Numbered from the stretch's first letter, positions 32,794-42,886 are shown. The stretch is 64,000 nt of DNA from Kumtagia sp052180275 (GCF_052180275.1 NZ_CP197465.1:2852001-2916000), one strand, 5' to 3'. Numbers and translations are program-made. The notes: generated from the sequence alone by a model not told the origin.

Positions 32794-33329
32794 CCGTGCC
32801 CTAACCCCGCCCGTTGCCGGGGGCAAATGCCGGAGCGCCGCTCCGGCCCGGTGCTGCCCGACGACAGCCCCCCAAACGGGGGATGCGCGCCATCGGTGAT
32901 CGAACTATGCTTCGCACCGTGCGGCTTGGCAAGATGTTTGCCCGGCCCGTTGATTGATTCGCGCACCCGTCAGAGCTTTGCCGGCGTATTTCAAGGCTCG
33001 AAATGCTCGGGAAAACACCACTGCATACTCGCTTCCGTTCCGGAAATTTGCCGCTTTCCTGGGTTGTTTTCGTACTTGGCCGGGCAAATTTGCCGGTAGC
33101 CGTGCATTTTACCGTGTGACCGCGGCCGTGGCGTGTTTTCGCCCGCGGCAAAGAATTTCTTCGCGTCTTCCTTGCGGTCATCGAAGGTTTGTTTCCGGTA
33201 AATGACCGAAATTGAGGAAATTCTTGCCTTTTTGTGCCTCTTGCTTTTGTTTGTTGAACGCGCATAGATATTTGTTGACCGATTGGCCTTTGGGGTGGCC
33301 GGCCGGTTTCGGGCAACGGGTGGGAAGAA
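32794..33329. other. 536-bp divergent intergenic region
   Basis: Lies between the LuxR-family gene and the RTX gene at 33330. It is AT-richer than the coding DNA, especially after 33000, and holds no convincing gene. A RutR-like word sits at 33275-33290. A 21-codon frame (33202-33267) was considered and not called. Confidence 0.6.
33275..33290 (+). promoter_or_regulatory. RutR-like word upstream of the RTX gene
   Basis: TTGACCGATTGGCCTT shares its first 11 bases with the preT site and with the complement of the aminotransferase site. The second half-site (GGTCAA) is not conserved. It lies 40 bases before the RTX start codon. Confidence 0.35.
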
Positions 33330-36300
33330 ATGCCATACATCTATACGTCGAACGGTACGGAAAACCGTACCGGAACGGCCGATGCCGACTATCTCTACGG
33401 CTATCAGGAAAACGCCAACCCTACCGACGATGTGGGCGATGACGTCCTCGACGGCGCTGGCGGGGACGACAGCGTCTACGGCGGCGGTGGCAACGACACG
33501 CTTTATGGCGGCGCCGGGCGCGACTATCTCTACGGCCATTCCGGCAACGACACGATCGACGTCGGGCTCGACGGCGGCAGCGCCTATGGCGGCGAGGGCA
33601 ACGATACGCTGATCGGCAGCGATGTCTGGGACACGCTCAACGGCGAGGCCGGCAGCGACATCATAAACGCCGGCGACGGCGACGATTATCTGATCGACGG
33701 CCCCTACAACGACCTCAGCTCGTCCGACACGCTGAACGGCGGCGCCGGCAATGACGAGATCGAGTCCTATGGCGGCGCCGACAAGATCGACGGCGGCATC
33801 GGCCTGGACCGTCTGTATCTCGACCGCTCTTCCGCGCTGGTCTCGCTGAAGTTCAATTTCGTCTCGGCGGCCGCGACCACGACGCTGGTCGGAGACGGCA
33901 CCACGGTGACCGGCGTCGAGCGCTTCCACATCCGCACCGGCCTCGGCCACGACGAGATCACCACCGGCGCCGGCGACGACACGATCTACAGCGGCGCCGG
34001 CAACGACATCATCAGCACCGGGCAGGGCGCGGATTCCATCAGCGCCGGAGCCGACAACGATACGGTCGATGCCGGCGACGGCAACGACTACCTCTACGGC
34101 GAAGGCGGCAACGACACGCTGCAGGGCGGGTTGGGCGACGACACGCTTTACGACGGCAGCTACAGCGACGTCACCAGCATCGATACGTTGAACGGCGGAG
34201 CCGGCTACGACACGCTGAGTTCGAGCGGCGGCAAGGACACGATCGACGGCGGCGCGGATTTCGACGTCCTCTATCTCGATCGGTCCAACGCCACCAAGGC
34301 GCTGACCTTCCTCCTGGCATCGACTGCCAGCGTGACCACGCTGGTCGGCGACGGCACCACGGTGGTCAATGTCGAGCGCTTCGACATCACCCTCGGCTCC
34401 GGCAACGACAATGTCACAACCGGATCCGGCAACGACACCATCCGGGGCGGCGACGGCGACGACACACTCGACGGTGGCGCCGGCTCCGACTCGCTCTCCG
34501 GTGGCGACGGCAACGACACGCTTATCCTCGGGGCCGACGGCAGCTACGGCTATGGCGGCGAAGGCAACGACACGATCACCGGCAGCGCCTCCAGCGATAG
34601 CATCTACGGCGACGAGGGCAGCGACACCATCGATTCCGGTGATGGCGCCGACACCGTCCGCGACGGCGCCTATAGCGGCGACATCACCGGCGACGACATT
34701 ATCGATGCCGGTGCAGGCGCGGATTCGATCGAATCCTACGGCGGCACCGACCAGATCGACGGCGGCGCCGACAGCGATATCCTCTATCTCTCGCGCACCG
34801 ACGCGGTCGCCAACCTGACCTTCGCGTTCAAATCCTCGGCGGCGGTGACGACGCTGGTCGGCGATGGCACCACGGTCGTCAATGTCGAGCGCTTCTACTT
34901 GTATGGCGGCTCGGGCAACGACAGCTTCGTGACCTCCGATCTTGCCGACACGCTTTACGGCTATGGCGGCAACGACACGCTGGCCGGCGCCGGTGGCAGC
35001 GACAGCCTGCAGGGCGGCATCGGCAACGACGTACTGCGCGGCGGCGCCGGCAACGACTATCTCTACGGGGAGGACGGCAACGACACGCTCGACCTCGGCG
35101 CGGATGGCGGTTCGGCACGCGGCGGCGCCGGCAACGACATCTACATCCAGAGTTCGCCGGGCAGCGACTATATCGACGAGTATGGCGCCAGCGGCATCGA
35201 CGAGGTGCAGACCTATTACACTTACACCTTGCTTGCCTCGTCCAAGGGTTATGGCGATTTCGAGAACCTGACCCTGCTCGGCACCGCCGCGATCGACGGC
35301 ACCGGCAACGAGTTCGACAACGTCATCAAGGGCAACAGCGCCGCCAATACGCTGACCGGGCTTGTCGGCAAGGACACGCTGGACGGCGGCGCCGGCGCGG
35401 ACACGCTGGACGGCGGCGTCGACAACGACACCTACATCGTGGACAACGCCGGCGACGTGGTCATCGAGACGGCTGGCAACGGCACTGCCGACCGCGTGAT
35501 GGCGCGCGCCACCTATGCGCTGGCCAAGGATGTCGACATCGAGCTGTTCACCACCGTCTCGGCCTCCGCCACCACGGCGATCAACCTGACCGGCAATGCG
35601 CTGGCGCAGGAGATCATCGGCAATGCCGGCGTCAACACGCTGAAGGACGGCGTGGGGGCCGGCGACATCCTGCGCGGCATGGCGGGCAACGACACCTACC
35701 AGATCTACAGCGCGGCAACACAAGTGTTCGAGGGCTCGACGCAGGGCAGCGCCGACAGGGTCATGACGGCGGTCAGCTACACGCTGGCGGCCGGCGTCTA
35801 TGTCGAGCAACTGACGACCACGTCGTCGGCGGCCACCACGGCGATCAACCTTACGGGCAACGCACTGGCGCAGGAGATCACCGGAAATGCCGGCGTCAAC
35901 ACGCTGCGGGACGGTGGCGGCGCGGGCGACGTGCTGCGCGGGCTCGGCGGCAACGACATCTATCAAGTCTACAGCGCGGCCACGACCATCATCGAGAGTT
36001 CCTCCCAGGGCGCGGCAGACCGGGTGCTGGCTGCGGTCAGCTACACGCTCACCGCCGGCGCCTATGTGGAGCAGCTGACGACCACCAGCGCGTCCGCGAC
36101 CACGTCGATCAACCTGACCGGCAATGCGCTGGCGCAGGAGATCATCGGCAATGCCGGCATCAACACGCTGAAGGACGGGGCAGGGGCCGGCGACGTGCTG
36201 CGCGGCATGGGCGGCAACGACACCTACCTCGTCTACAGCGCCGCGACGACGATCGTCGAAAGTTCAACACAAGGGGCAGCCGACCGCGCGCTGGTCAATG

Positions 36301-36794
36301 TCGACTACACGCTGGGGGCCGGCGTCCATGTCGAGACGCTGGCGACCACCAGTGCGGCCGGAAGCGCGGCGATCGACCTCACCGGCAACGAACTGGCGCA
36401 GGCCATAACCGGCAATGCCGGGTCGAACCGCATCGACGGCAAGGGCGGGCTGGACACGCTGGCCGGCCTCGGCGGCAAGGATATGTTCGTGTTCTCCACG
36501 GCGCTCGTCGCCGGCAACGTTGACCTGATCACAGACTTCAACACGGTCGACGACCGCATCGAGCTGGAAAACGGGGTGTTCACCGCCCTGACGACGCCCG
36601 GCGTGCTCGCCGCCGCGGCGTTCCGCGCCAACACGACCGGCGCAGCGGGCGATGCCAGCGACCGCATCATCTACGAGACCGACACGGGAAAGCTGTTCTA
36701 TGATGCGGACGGCACGGGCGCCACGGCAGGAATCCATTTTGCCACGCTGACGGTTGGCCTGGCATTGAACAACGCCGATTTTGTCGTCGCGTAG
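33330..36794 (+). CDS. Giant RTX calcium-binding protein, 1154 residues
   Basis: No signal peptide. Residues 10-650 are RTX nonapeptide blocks (GGDDSVYGGGGNDTLYGGAG) interrupted three times by a ~60-residue unit containing LVGDGTTV..VERF (about residues 190, 345 and 515). Residues 650-1050 hold four ~90-residue units with LTGNALAQEIIGNAGVNTLK, GGNDTYLVYSAATTI and ADRVLAAVSYTL. The last 105 residues (DMFVFSTALVAGNVDLITDF to FYDADGTG) match the C-terminal module of the other RTX proteins and should be the type I export signal. A surface or matrix protein is likely. A TGGGAAGAA site precedes the ATG. The repeats are strong at DNA level too. Confidence 0.9.
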   Translation: MPYIYTSNGTENRTGTADADYLYGYQENANPTDDVGDDVLDGAGGDDSVYGGGGNDTLYGGAGRDYLYGHSGNDTIDVGLDGGSAYGGEGNDTLIGSDVWDTLNGEAGSDIINAGDGDDYLIDGPYNDLSSSDTLNGGAGNDEIESYGGADKIDGGIGLDRLYLDRSSALVSLKFNFVSAAATTTLVGDGTTVTGVERFHIRTGLGHDEITTGAGDDTIYSGAGNDIISTGQGADSISAGADNDTVDAGDGNDYLYGEGGNDTLQGGLGDDTLYDGSYSDVTSIDTLNGGAGYDTLSSSGGKDTIDGGADFDVLYLDRSNATKALTFLLASTASVTTLVGDGTTVVNVERFDITLGSGNDNVTTGSGNDTIRGGDGDDTLDGGAGSDSLSGGDGNDTLILGADGSYGYGGEGNDTITGSASSDSIYGDEGSDTIDSGDGADTVRDGAYSGDITGDDIIDAGAGADSIESYGGTDQIDGGADSDILYLSRTDAVANLTFAFKSSAAVTTLVGDGTTVVNVERFYLYGGSGNDSFVTSDLADTLYGYGGNDTLAGAGGSDSLQGGIGNDVLRGGAGNDYLYGEDGNDTLDLGADGGSARGGAGNDIYIQSSPGSDYIDEYGASGIDEVQTYYTYTLLASSKGYGDFENLTLLGTAAIDGTGNEFDNVIKGNSAANTLTGLVGKDTLDGGAGADTLDGGVDNDTYIVDNAGDVVIETAGNGTADRVMARATYALAKDVDIELFTTVSASATTAINLTGNALAQEIIGNAGVNTLKDGVGAGDILRGMAGNDTYQIYSAATQVFEGSTQGSADRVMTAVSYTLAAGVYVEQLTTTSSAATTAINLTGNALAQEITGNAGVNTLRDGGGAGDVLRGLGGNDIYQVYSAATTIIESSSQGAADRVLAAVSYTLTAGAYVEQLTTTSASATTSINLTGNALAQEIIGNAGINTLKDGAGAGDVLRGMGGNDTYLVYSAATTIVESSTQGAADRALVNVDYTLGAGVHVETLATTSAAGSAAIDLTGNELAQAITGNAGSNRIDGKGGLDTLAGLGGKDMFVFSTALVAGNVDLITDFNTVDDRIELENGVFTALTTPGVLAAAAFRANTTGAAGDASDRIIYETDTGKLFYDADGTGATAGIHFATLTVGLALNNADFVVA

Positions 36795-36808
36795 AGCGCC
36801 ACTATCTC

Positions 36809-36874
36809 ATACCAGCGGCCCTTGGCATTGACCGCCGGAGCGGCGCAGACGGTCATGCCAAGGGCCGCTGGTAT
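36809..36874. repeat. 66-bp palindromic repeat after the RTX gene
   Basis: ATACCAGCGGCCCTTGGCAT pairs with ATGCCAAGGGCCGCTGGTAT; an inner TGACCG/CGGTCA pair adds to the stem, with one unpaired T. It lies 14 bases after the stop of the RTX gene and could terminate it. From memory this sequence type recurs in Mesorhizobium genomes. Confidence 0.85.
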
Positions 36875-36955
36875 CACCCACCGCCGCGCGCCTGTGAAGG
36901 CGGGAGTCTCCGTCGAAAAATGCCATGCCGCCGCTTCGGCGGCCGGCCTCATGAA

Positions 36956-36985
36956 AACGCCGGGAGCGATGATGCTCCCGGCGTT
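36956..36985. terminator. Bidirectional terminator between convergent RTX genes
   Basis: AACGCCGGGAGC pairs with GCTCCCGGCGTT across six bases. On the minus strand TTTTC follows the stem, a fair terminator for the gene at 37045-40374's neighbourhood; on the plus strand a T-rich CCGGTTTC follows. Confidence 0.65.
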
Positions 36986-37044
36986 CCGGTTTCAGGTCCG
37001 GCCACAGCCGGGAACCATGTCCCGGCCGAACCTGGAAAACGGCT

Positions 37045-40000
37045 TCACACGATGAAGAAGTCGGCGTTTGTGATACCGAGCCCGGCGGTGAGGGTTGCGA
37101 ACAGGGTGGAACCTCCGGCAGCGTTGCCGTTGGTGTCGTAGAACAAATTGCCGGTATCGGTCTCGTAGATGATGCGGTCGTTGGCGTCGGCCGCCGTGCC
37201 GGTGACGTTGGAGGTGAACTGCGACGCCGTCAGCACGCCCACGCCTAGAATGGCGTTGAAGATCGCATTGTCGAGCTGGATCGTGTCGTTGACGAAGTTG
37301 AAGTCGGTGACGGCGTCCACATTGGTGGCGCCGAGCGCGGTGTCGAACAGGAAGTTGTCGTTGCCCGCTCCACCCGTCATCGTGTCGCTGCCCGCCCGGC
37401 CGTTGAGCGTGTCGGCGCCGTTGCCGCCGAGAAGCAGGTTGATGACACTGTTGCCGGTTAGCGTGTCGCCGAACGCCGAACCGGTGAGGTTCTCGACCGA
37501 CGAGTAGGTGTCGCCGGCGGCGTCGCCGGTGTTGATCGCCGGTGTGGTCAGGCTTGCTATGACGCCGGCCACCGCGGTGCTGTAGGACGCCGTGTCCGAA
37601 CCGTTGCCGCCGGAATGGTCGTCCGCGCCGGCGCCGCCGATAAAGGTGTCGTTGCCGTCCTGTCCGAACAGATTGTCGTCGCCGCCGAGGCCGGTGATCA
37701 GGTCGTCGCCGGCGCCGCCGATGATACTGTTGGCGCTGTTGGTGCCGGTGAGCTTGTCGGCGAAGGCGGAGCCGGTCAGGTTCTCGATCGAACTGTAGGT
37801 GTCGCCCAGGGCGTCGCCGGTGTTTGTGGCCGGGCTAAGCAGGGCTGCCGTGACGCCGGCCGCCGCCGTTTCGTAGGTGGCGCGATCGCTGCCCGCGCCG
37901 CCCGAGAGATCGTCGGCGCCGGCGCCGCCGTTCAGCAGGTCGTTGCCGTCCTGTCCGAACAGATTGTCGTCGCCGCCGAGGCCGATCAGCAGGTCGTCGC
38001 CGGCGCCGCCGATGATGCTGTTGGCGCTGTTGGTGCCGGTTAGCTTGTCGGCGAAGGCCGAGCCGGTGAGGTTCTCGATCGAGGTGAAGGTATCTCCCAG
38101 CGCGTCGCCGGTGTTTGTGGCCGGGCTGAGCAGGGCCGCGACCACGCCCGCCGCCGCCGTCTCGTAGGACGCGCGGTCGCTGCCGGCGCCGCCAGCGAGG
38201 TCGTCGGCGCCTGTGCCGCCGATCAGCACGTCGTTGCCGTCATTGCCGAACAGATTGTCGGCACCGCCAAGCCCGCTCAGCAGATCGTCGCCGAGGCCGC
38301 CGAGGATGCTGTTGATGCCGTTGTTGCCGGTCAGCGTATCCGCAAAGGCCGAGCCGGTGAGGTTCTCGATCGACGCATAGGTGTCGCCCAGCGCGTCGCC
38401 GGTGTTGCTTGCGGGATTGGACAGGCTGGCAATCACGCCGGCCGCGGCGTTCTCGTAGGAGGCGCGGTCGTTGCCGAGGCCGCCCGACAGATCGTCGGCG
38501 CCGGCGCCGCCGACCAGGATGTCGTTGCCGTCATTGCCGAACAGATTGTCGCTGCCGCCGAGGCCGGAGAGCTTGTCGTCGTCATTGCCGCCGAGGATGC
38601 TGTTGGCGCCAGCGTTGCCGGTCAGTGTGTCGGCGAAGGCGGAGCCGGTGAGGTTCTCGATCGACGCATACGTGTCGCCGGCCGCTTCACCCGTATTGAC
38701 GGACGGATCGAAGAGGCTCGCCACCACGCCGGTTGTTGCGTTGGCATAGGTGGCGCGGTCGTTGTCGAGCCCACCCGACAGAAGATCGCCGCCGCCGCCG
38801 CCGTCGAGGATGTCGTTGCCGCCCGTGCCGAACAGTTCGTCGCGGACCGATGTGCCGCGCATCTGTTCGTCGTCGTCGTCGCCGAGAATGATCAGCCGGT
38901 CGTTCTCGGTGCCCGCCGGATCGAAATCCTGGACCTGCAACTGGGACAGGTCGACCGTGGTGGCAGTAAGCATCTCGACGCGGAACTTGTCGGGGCTGCT
39001 ATTGAGGCTGAAGTCGACGACCAGATTGGCGGCGAGGCCTGCCCCGATCTGGTCGGCGCGGACGGTCACCGAGGTCGCCGTGTTCGGGAACTGGATCTCG
39101 ATCTCCTCGATCGAGGTCAGCGTCGTGTCGACGAGGCTGATGTCGCCGGTAGCCAGGATGCGATCATTGTCGGCGCCGCCGTCGATCGAGTCGCTGGTGA
39201 ACGCATCCAGCCCGCCTCCCTGGAACGTATCGTCGCCGGCATTGCCCGCGGCGACGTCGCGCAGGCTGTCGACCACGATGGTGTCACTTGCGCCATCGCT
39301 GGTCGAGAAGCGTGTGGCCTGCCGGATCGAGCCGACGACGTCGCCCGCGGTCGAATCGGTATGGAACGTCCCGATCTTGCCGTTGCCCATGGCGGCGATC
39401 GTGATCTCCGATTCGTTGTTGAACGAGCCGCCGATCGTCGAAGTTGTAAGAGCCGCGCCGGTGTTCTGGTCGACGAGCGTGACTCTGGTGTCGGTGTCGG
39501 CGAAGACGTCGTCGGTGTAGGCGACCGCGATCATGCCGTTCGAAAGCACCGTGGCCGACGGCCCGGTTTCGTTCGCGGTGCTCTGGGTTATGTCGTCCCA
39601 GTCGACGAAATTGCCGGCGGCGTCGAAGCGCGCGAGCGTGATGTCGATGTCCGTGGTGGACCAGCCGTTATCCTCGTAGGCAATGGCGAAGCCGCCATTG
39701 TCGAGCGCAACCACGCTGGCGTTGCGGTTCACGGTGCCGGCCGAGTCGAGCAGCGTCGGCGCCAGTCGCACGGTGCCGTTGGCCTCATAGACGGCATACC
39801 ACATCTCGTTTTCGGAGCCGATGTTGCGGTGCCAGGCGACGGCGAAGCCGCCGTCAGCCAGTCCGGCCACGCTCGGGTTCTGGTCATTGGCGCCGCTGGC
39901 GTCGGCCGCGAAGTTCAGGAGCAGGTTGCCGTCATTGTCGTAAATCCGGAGGTCGACGTCGTTGTCCGTGCCGCCGAAGAAATCCTGGATGGCGACGACG

Positions 40001-40374
40001 AAACCGCCGCCGGTCAGGGCCGCGACTTCCGGATCCAGAACGTCAGGCCCGGACTCGCCGATGCTGGTGTCGACCCGCACGGTCGCACCTGTGGTCGTTA
40101 CGATGCGGAATGACATGTCGGTGCCGGTGTCCGAGAGCACGACGAGGTTTCCGTTGCTGAGCTGGGTCACAGCCGCGTCGACGCCGGGGATGACGGACGC
40201 GCTTCCCGCGATGTCTCCGTCAGCCTCGAAGGTCGTGAGGTCGGTGTGCCCGATATGATCGCCGACGACGGCGACGCCGCCGTCGGAAAGGCTGGTGGCG
40301 TCCGCACGCCCCGTAATGGAGAAAGGATCGATGCTTTCGACGAAACCGAATGAAAAGCTTGTGGTGATGGCCAT
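37045..40374 (-). CDS. RTX calcium-binding protein with N-terminal repeat domain, 1109 residues
   Basis: ATG 40374 behind GGGAG; the frame is open upstream but not protein-like. Residues 1-360 contain about seven ~45-residue units such as GLADGGFAVAWHRNIGSENE and VALDNGGFAIAYEDNG, probably a beta-propeller. Residues 380-500 are a linker with an IEEIEIQF strand. Residues 520-1000 hold six ~95-residue RTX units (DTYASIENLTGSAFADTLTG; GGADNLFGNDGNDVLIGG; DRASYENAAAGVIASL). The last 105 residues (DNFLFDTALGATNVDAVTDF to LFYDTNGNAAGG) are the shared C-terminal module. It is convergent with the RTX gene at 33330. Probably secreted by a type I system encoded elsewhere. Confidence 0.9.
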   Translation of the reverse strand: MAITTSFSFGFVESIDPFSITGRADATSLSDGGVAVVGDHIGHTDLTTFEADGDIAGSASVIPGVDAAVTQLSNGNLVVLSDTGTDMSFRIVTTTGATVRVDTSIGESGPDVLDPEVAALTGGGFVVAIQDFFGGTDNDVDLRIYDNDGNLLLNFAADASGANDQNPSVAGLADGGFAVAWHRNIGSENEMWYAVYEANGTVRLAPTLLDSAGTVNRNASVVALDNGGFAIAYEDNGWSTTDIDITLARFDAAGNFVDWDDITQSTANETGPSATVLSNGMIAVAYTDDVFADTDTRVTLVDQNTGAALTTSTIGGSFNNESEITIAAMGNGKIGTFHTDSTAGDVVGSIRQATRFSTSDGASDTIVVDSLRDVAAGNAGDDTFQGGGLDAFTSDSIDGGADNDRILATGDISLVDTTLTSIEEIEIQFPNTATSVTVRADQIGAGLAANLVVDFSLNSSPDKFRVEMLTATTVDLSQLQVQDFDPAGTENDRLIILGDDDDEQMRGTSVRDELFGTGGNDILDGGGGGDLLSGGLDNDRATYANATTGVVASLFDPSVNTGEAAGDTYASIENLTGSAFADTLTGNAGANSILGGNDDDKLSGLGGSDNLFGNDGNDILVGGAGADDLSGGLGNDRASYENAAAGVIASLSNPASNTGDALGDTYASIENLTGSAFADTLTGNNGINSILGGLGDDLLSGLGGADNLFGNDGNDVLIGGTGADDLAGGAGSDRASYETAAAGVVAALLSPATNTGDALGDTFTSIENLTGSAFADKLTGTNSANSIIGGAGDDLLIGLGGDDNLFGQDGNDLLNGGAGADDLSGGAGSDRATYETAAAGVTAALLSPATNTGDALGDTYSSIENLTGSAFADKLTGTNSANSIIGGAGDDLITGLGGDDNLFGQDGNDTFIGGAGADDHSGGNGSDTASYSTAVAGVIASLTTPAINTGDAAGDTYSSVENLTGSAFGDTLTGNSVINLLLGGNGADTLNGRAGSDTMTGGAGNDNFLFDTALGATNVDAVTDFNFVNDTIQLDNAIFNAILGVGVLTASQFTSNVTGTAADANDRIIYETDTGNLFYDTNGNAAGGSTLFATLTAGLGITNADFFIV

Positions 40375-41168
40375 GGCTGGAAACTCCCGATCTGGTTGAT
40401 CCGGCTTGTGCGGCGCGCCCGGTTCCAAGGCCGGCATGGCCTGGGTCTCGCACGGCATGGATGGGTCACAGGCAACGGTGGGGCGCTGCAAAGCACACAC
40501 GCCCTCATCCGGACCGCCTGGAGGTGAGCCCAGCCCGATACGACTACGACAACGCGCCGTCTCTCCCGCTTACGAGCCGAGAGCGTTGCAGTCCCGCATG
40601 ATGCTCGAGAGCGGAGCCACCCAAGCTGTCCACGTCTCAAGCTCTTTTTGTCAAAATTTCCCTTATCTGGTGTGGGCATCACCCAGCACCATTGCTGTTG
40701 TTTCTCAAACAGCCCCAATGTCCCTAAGGGGGGACGGCAGGAACCCCGATGTGAACAGGGAACCCTTTCAATATGTCGCCGAATAACTTCTTTGTTTTCT
40801 CTCACTTTACGTCAGGATTGCGAATCAAGGCAAGAGTTAATCTTTAATTATAGTGCAACCGATGATTGCTGACACCTCGGCGTGTGCTCGATTTGCCAAA
40901 AATACTATTTCATAACAAGGCCTTGGGATCTTGCGCGGATATTTGAAGCTGTCGCATTTTTGTTGAGACTTGCAACACTGCGGTGTGCAGGCGCAACCCT
41001 GCGTTTTGCGGGAAGCCCCGGCATCGCCGTTGCCGGCTTGCTGCGGGATGGAGATCAGCCGGGCGGCAGGGCAGACCTGATCGACGCCACTTGGCGATTG
41101 CCGTTTGGCGTCGCTTCGCCTACATAGCGCGCGACCCTCCGAAACCTGTCCCCAAGGATATCGCGCGC
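40375..41168. other. 794-bp intergenic region without a gene
   Basis: Lies between the divergent RTX gene and ettA. I see no protein-like frame on either strand and no tRNA fold. The stretch 40780-40960 is clearly AT-rich and may hold the promoters; the part near ettA is GC-rich and open in the ettA frame but lacks similarity. Confidence 0.6.
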
Positions 41169-42818
41169 GTGGCACGCCAGTTCATCTATCACATGGCCGG
41201 TCTGAACAAGGCCTACGGCACCAAGAAGGTGCTGGAGAATCTCCACCTCTCCTTCTACCCCGACGCCAAGATCGGCATTTTGGGCCCCAACGGCGCCGGC
41301 AAGTCGACCGTGCTGAAGATCATGGCCGGCATCGACAAGGACTGGTCGGGCGAAGCCTGGCTGTCGGAGGGCGCCACCGTCGGCTACCTCGCGCAGGAGC
41401 CGGCGCTCGATCCCTCGAAGACGGCGTTCGAGAACATCATGGAAGGCGTCACGAAGAAGACCGCCATCATCGAGCGCTACAACGAGCTGATGATGAACTA
41501 CTCCGACGAGACGGCGGAGGAATCGGCGAAGCTGCAGGACGAGATGGACCGGCAGAACCTCTGGGATCTCGAACAGCAGGTCGAGATGGCGATGGAGGCG
41601 CTGGCCTGCCCGCCCAAGGACGCCGACGTGACCACGCTGTCGGGCGGCGAGCGGCGCCGCGTCGCGCTGTGCAAGCTGCTGCTTTCCGAGCCGGACCTGC
41701 TGCTGCTCGACGAGCCGACCAACCATCTCGACGCCGAGACCACGGCGTGGCTGGAAAAGCATTTGCGCGCCTACAAGGGCGCCGTGCTGATCATCACCCA
41801 CGACCGCTACTTCCTCGACAACGTCACCGGCTGGATCCTCGAGCTCGACCGCGGCCGGGGCATTCCCTACGAGGGCAACTACACCGCCTACCTGGAAGCC
41901 AAGGCCAAGCGCCTCAAGCAGGAGGGCCGCGAGGACGACGCCCGCCAGCGCGCCATTTCCCGCGAGCGCGAATGGATCTCGTCCAGCCCGAAGGCGCGGC
42001 AGACCAAGTCCAAGGCCCGCATCCAGGCGTTCCAGGATCTTCTGGACGCCGCCGACAAGCGCCGGCCGAGCGACACCCAGATCGTCATCCCGCATGGCGA
42101 GCGGCTGGGCAACGTCGTCATCGAGGTCGAAGGCCTCGACAAGGGTTTTGGCGACCAACTGCTGATCGAGAACCTGTCGTTCAAGCTGCCTCCGGGCGGC
42201 ATCGTCGGCATCATCGGTCCGAACGGCGCCGGCAAGACCACGCTGTTCAAGATGATCACCGGGCAGGAGAAGCCCGATGACGGCTCGATCCGCATCGGCG
42301 AGACGGTGAAGCTCGGTTATGTCGACCAGAGCCGCGACGCGCTCGACCCCAACAAGACCGTGTGGGAGGAGATTTCCGGCGGCGCCGAGGTGGTGAAACT
42401 CGGAAAGTTCGAGGCCAACACCCGCGCCTACTGCGCGTCGTTCAATTTCCGCGGGGGCGACCAGCAGCAGAAGGTCGGCAACCTCTCCGGCGGCCAGCGC
42501 AACCGCGTGCATCTGGCAAAAATGCTGAAGACCGGCGGCAACGTGCTCTTGCTCGACGAGCCGACCAACGACCTCGACACCGAGACGCTGGCAGCCCTTG
42601 AAGACGCGCTGGAAAACTATGCCGGCTGCGCGGTCATCATCAGCCACGACCGCATGTTCCTGGACCGCATGGCCACCCACATGCTGGCCTTCGAGGGCGA
42701 CAGCCATGTCGAATGGTTCGAGGGCAATTTCGAGGATTATGAAAAGGACAAGATCCGCCGGCTGGGCGCCGACGCCGTCAACCCGCACCGGATGACGTAC
42801 AAGCGGCTGACGCGGTAG
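41169..42818 (+). CDS. ettA: Energy-dependent translational throttle protein EttA (ABC-F ATPase)
   Basis: 549 residues, close to the 555 of E. coli EttA. Two ABC domains: Walker A GPNGAGKSTVLKIMAG (about residue 39) and GPNGAGKTTLFKMITG (about 346); signatures LSGGERRRVALCK and LSGGQRNRVHLAK; Walker B LLLLDEPTNHLDAET and VLLLDEPTNDLDTET. A P-site tRNA interaction (PtIM) linker lies between them (about residues 240-310). There is no membrane partner, as expected. It gates ribosome entry into elongation according to energy state. GTG 41169 gives MARQFIYHMAGLNKAYG, the known family start. Confidence 0.95.
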   Translation: MARQFIYHMAGLNKAYGTKKVLENLHLSFYPDAKIGILGPNGAGKSTVLKIMAGIDKDWSGEAWLSEGATVGYLAQEPALDPSKTAFENIMEGVTKKTAIIERYNELMMNYSDETAEESAKLQDEMDRQNLWDLEQQVEMAMEALACPPKDADVTTLSGGERRRVALCKLLLSEPDLLLLDEPTNHLDAETTAWLEKHLRAYKGAVLIITHDRYFLDNVTGWILELDRGRGIPYEGNYTAYLEAKAKRLKQEGREDDARQRAISREREWISSSPKARQTKSKARIQAFQDLLDAADKRRPSDTQIVIPHGERLGNVVIEVEGLDKGFGDQLLIENLSFKLPPGGIVGIIGPNGAGKTTLFKMITGQEKPDDGSIRIGETVKLGYVDQSRDALDPNKTVWEEISGGAEVVKLGKFEANTRAYCASFNFRGGDQQQKVGNLSGGQRNRVHLAKMLKTGGNVLLLDEPTNDLDTETLAALEDALENYAGCAVIISHDRMFLDRMATHMLAFEGDSHVEWFEGNFEDYEKDKIRRLGADAVNPHRMTYKRLTR

Positions 42819-42886
42819 GGGCGTTTTCCGGCGGGTTGTGCTATTTTGCAGTCGAGCGAGGTAACAATCCTTTCCGGAGTGAGCCC

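Noticed and set aside
33202..33267. 21-codon frame MTEIEEILAFLCLLLLFVER plus one residue
   Set aside because: Hydrophobic and AT-rich but the ribosome site is weak and it ends 62 bases before the RTX start; chance is likely.
33400..40000. Possible CRISPR or VNTR arrays in the RTX genes
   Set aside because: The repeats are coding RTX units without constant direct repeats and unique spacers of CRISPR size.
37045..40374. Several plus-strand open frames opposite the RTX gene
   Set aside because: They arise from the repetitive GC-rich code of the RTX gene and are Ser/Pro/Arg-rich without motifs.
40375..41168. An upstream extension of EttA to 40983
   Set aside because: The extra residues are Arg-rich and unlike any EttA; the GTG at 41169 matches the family N-terminus.
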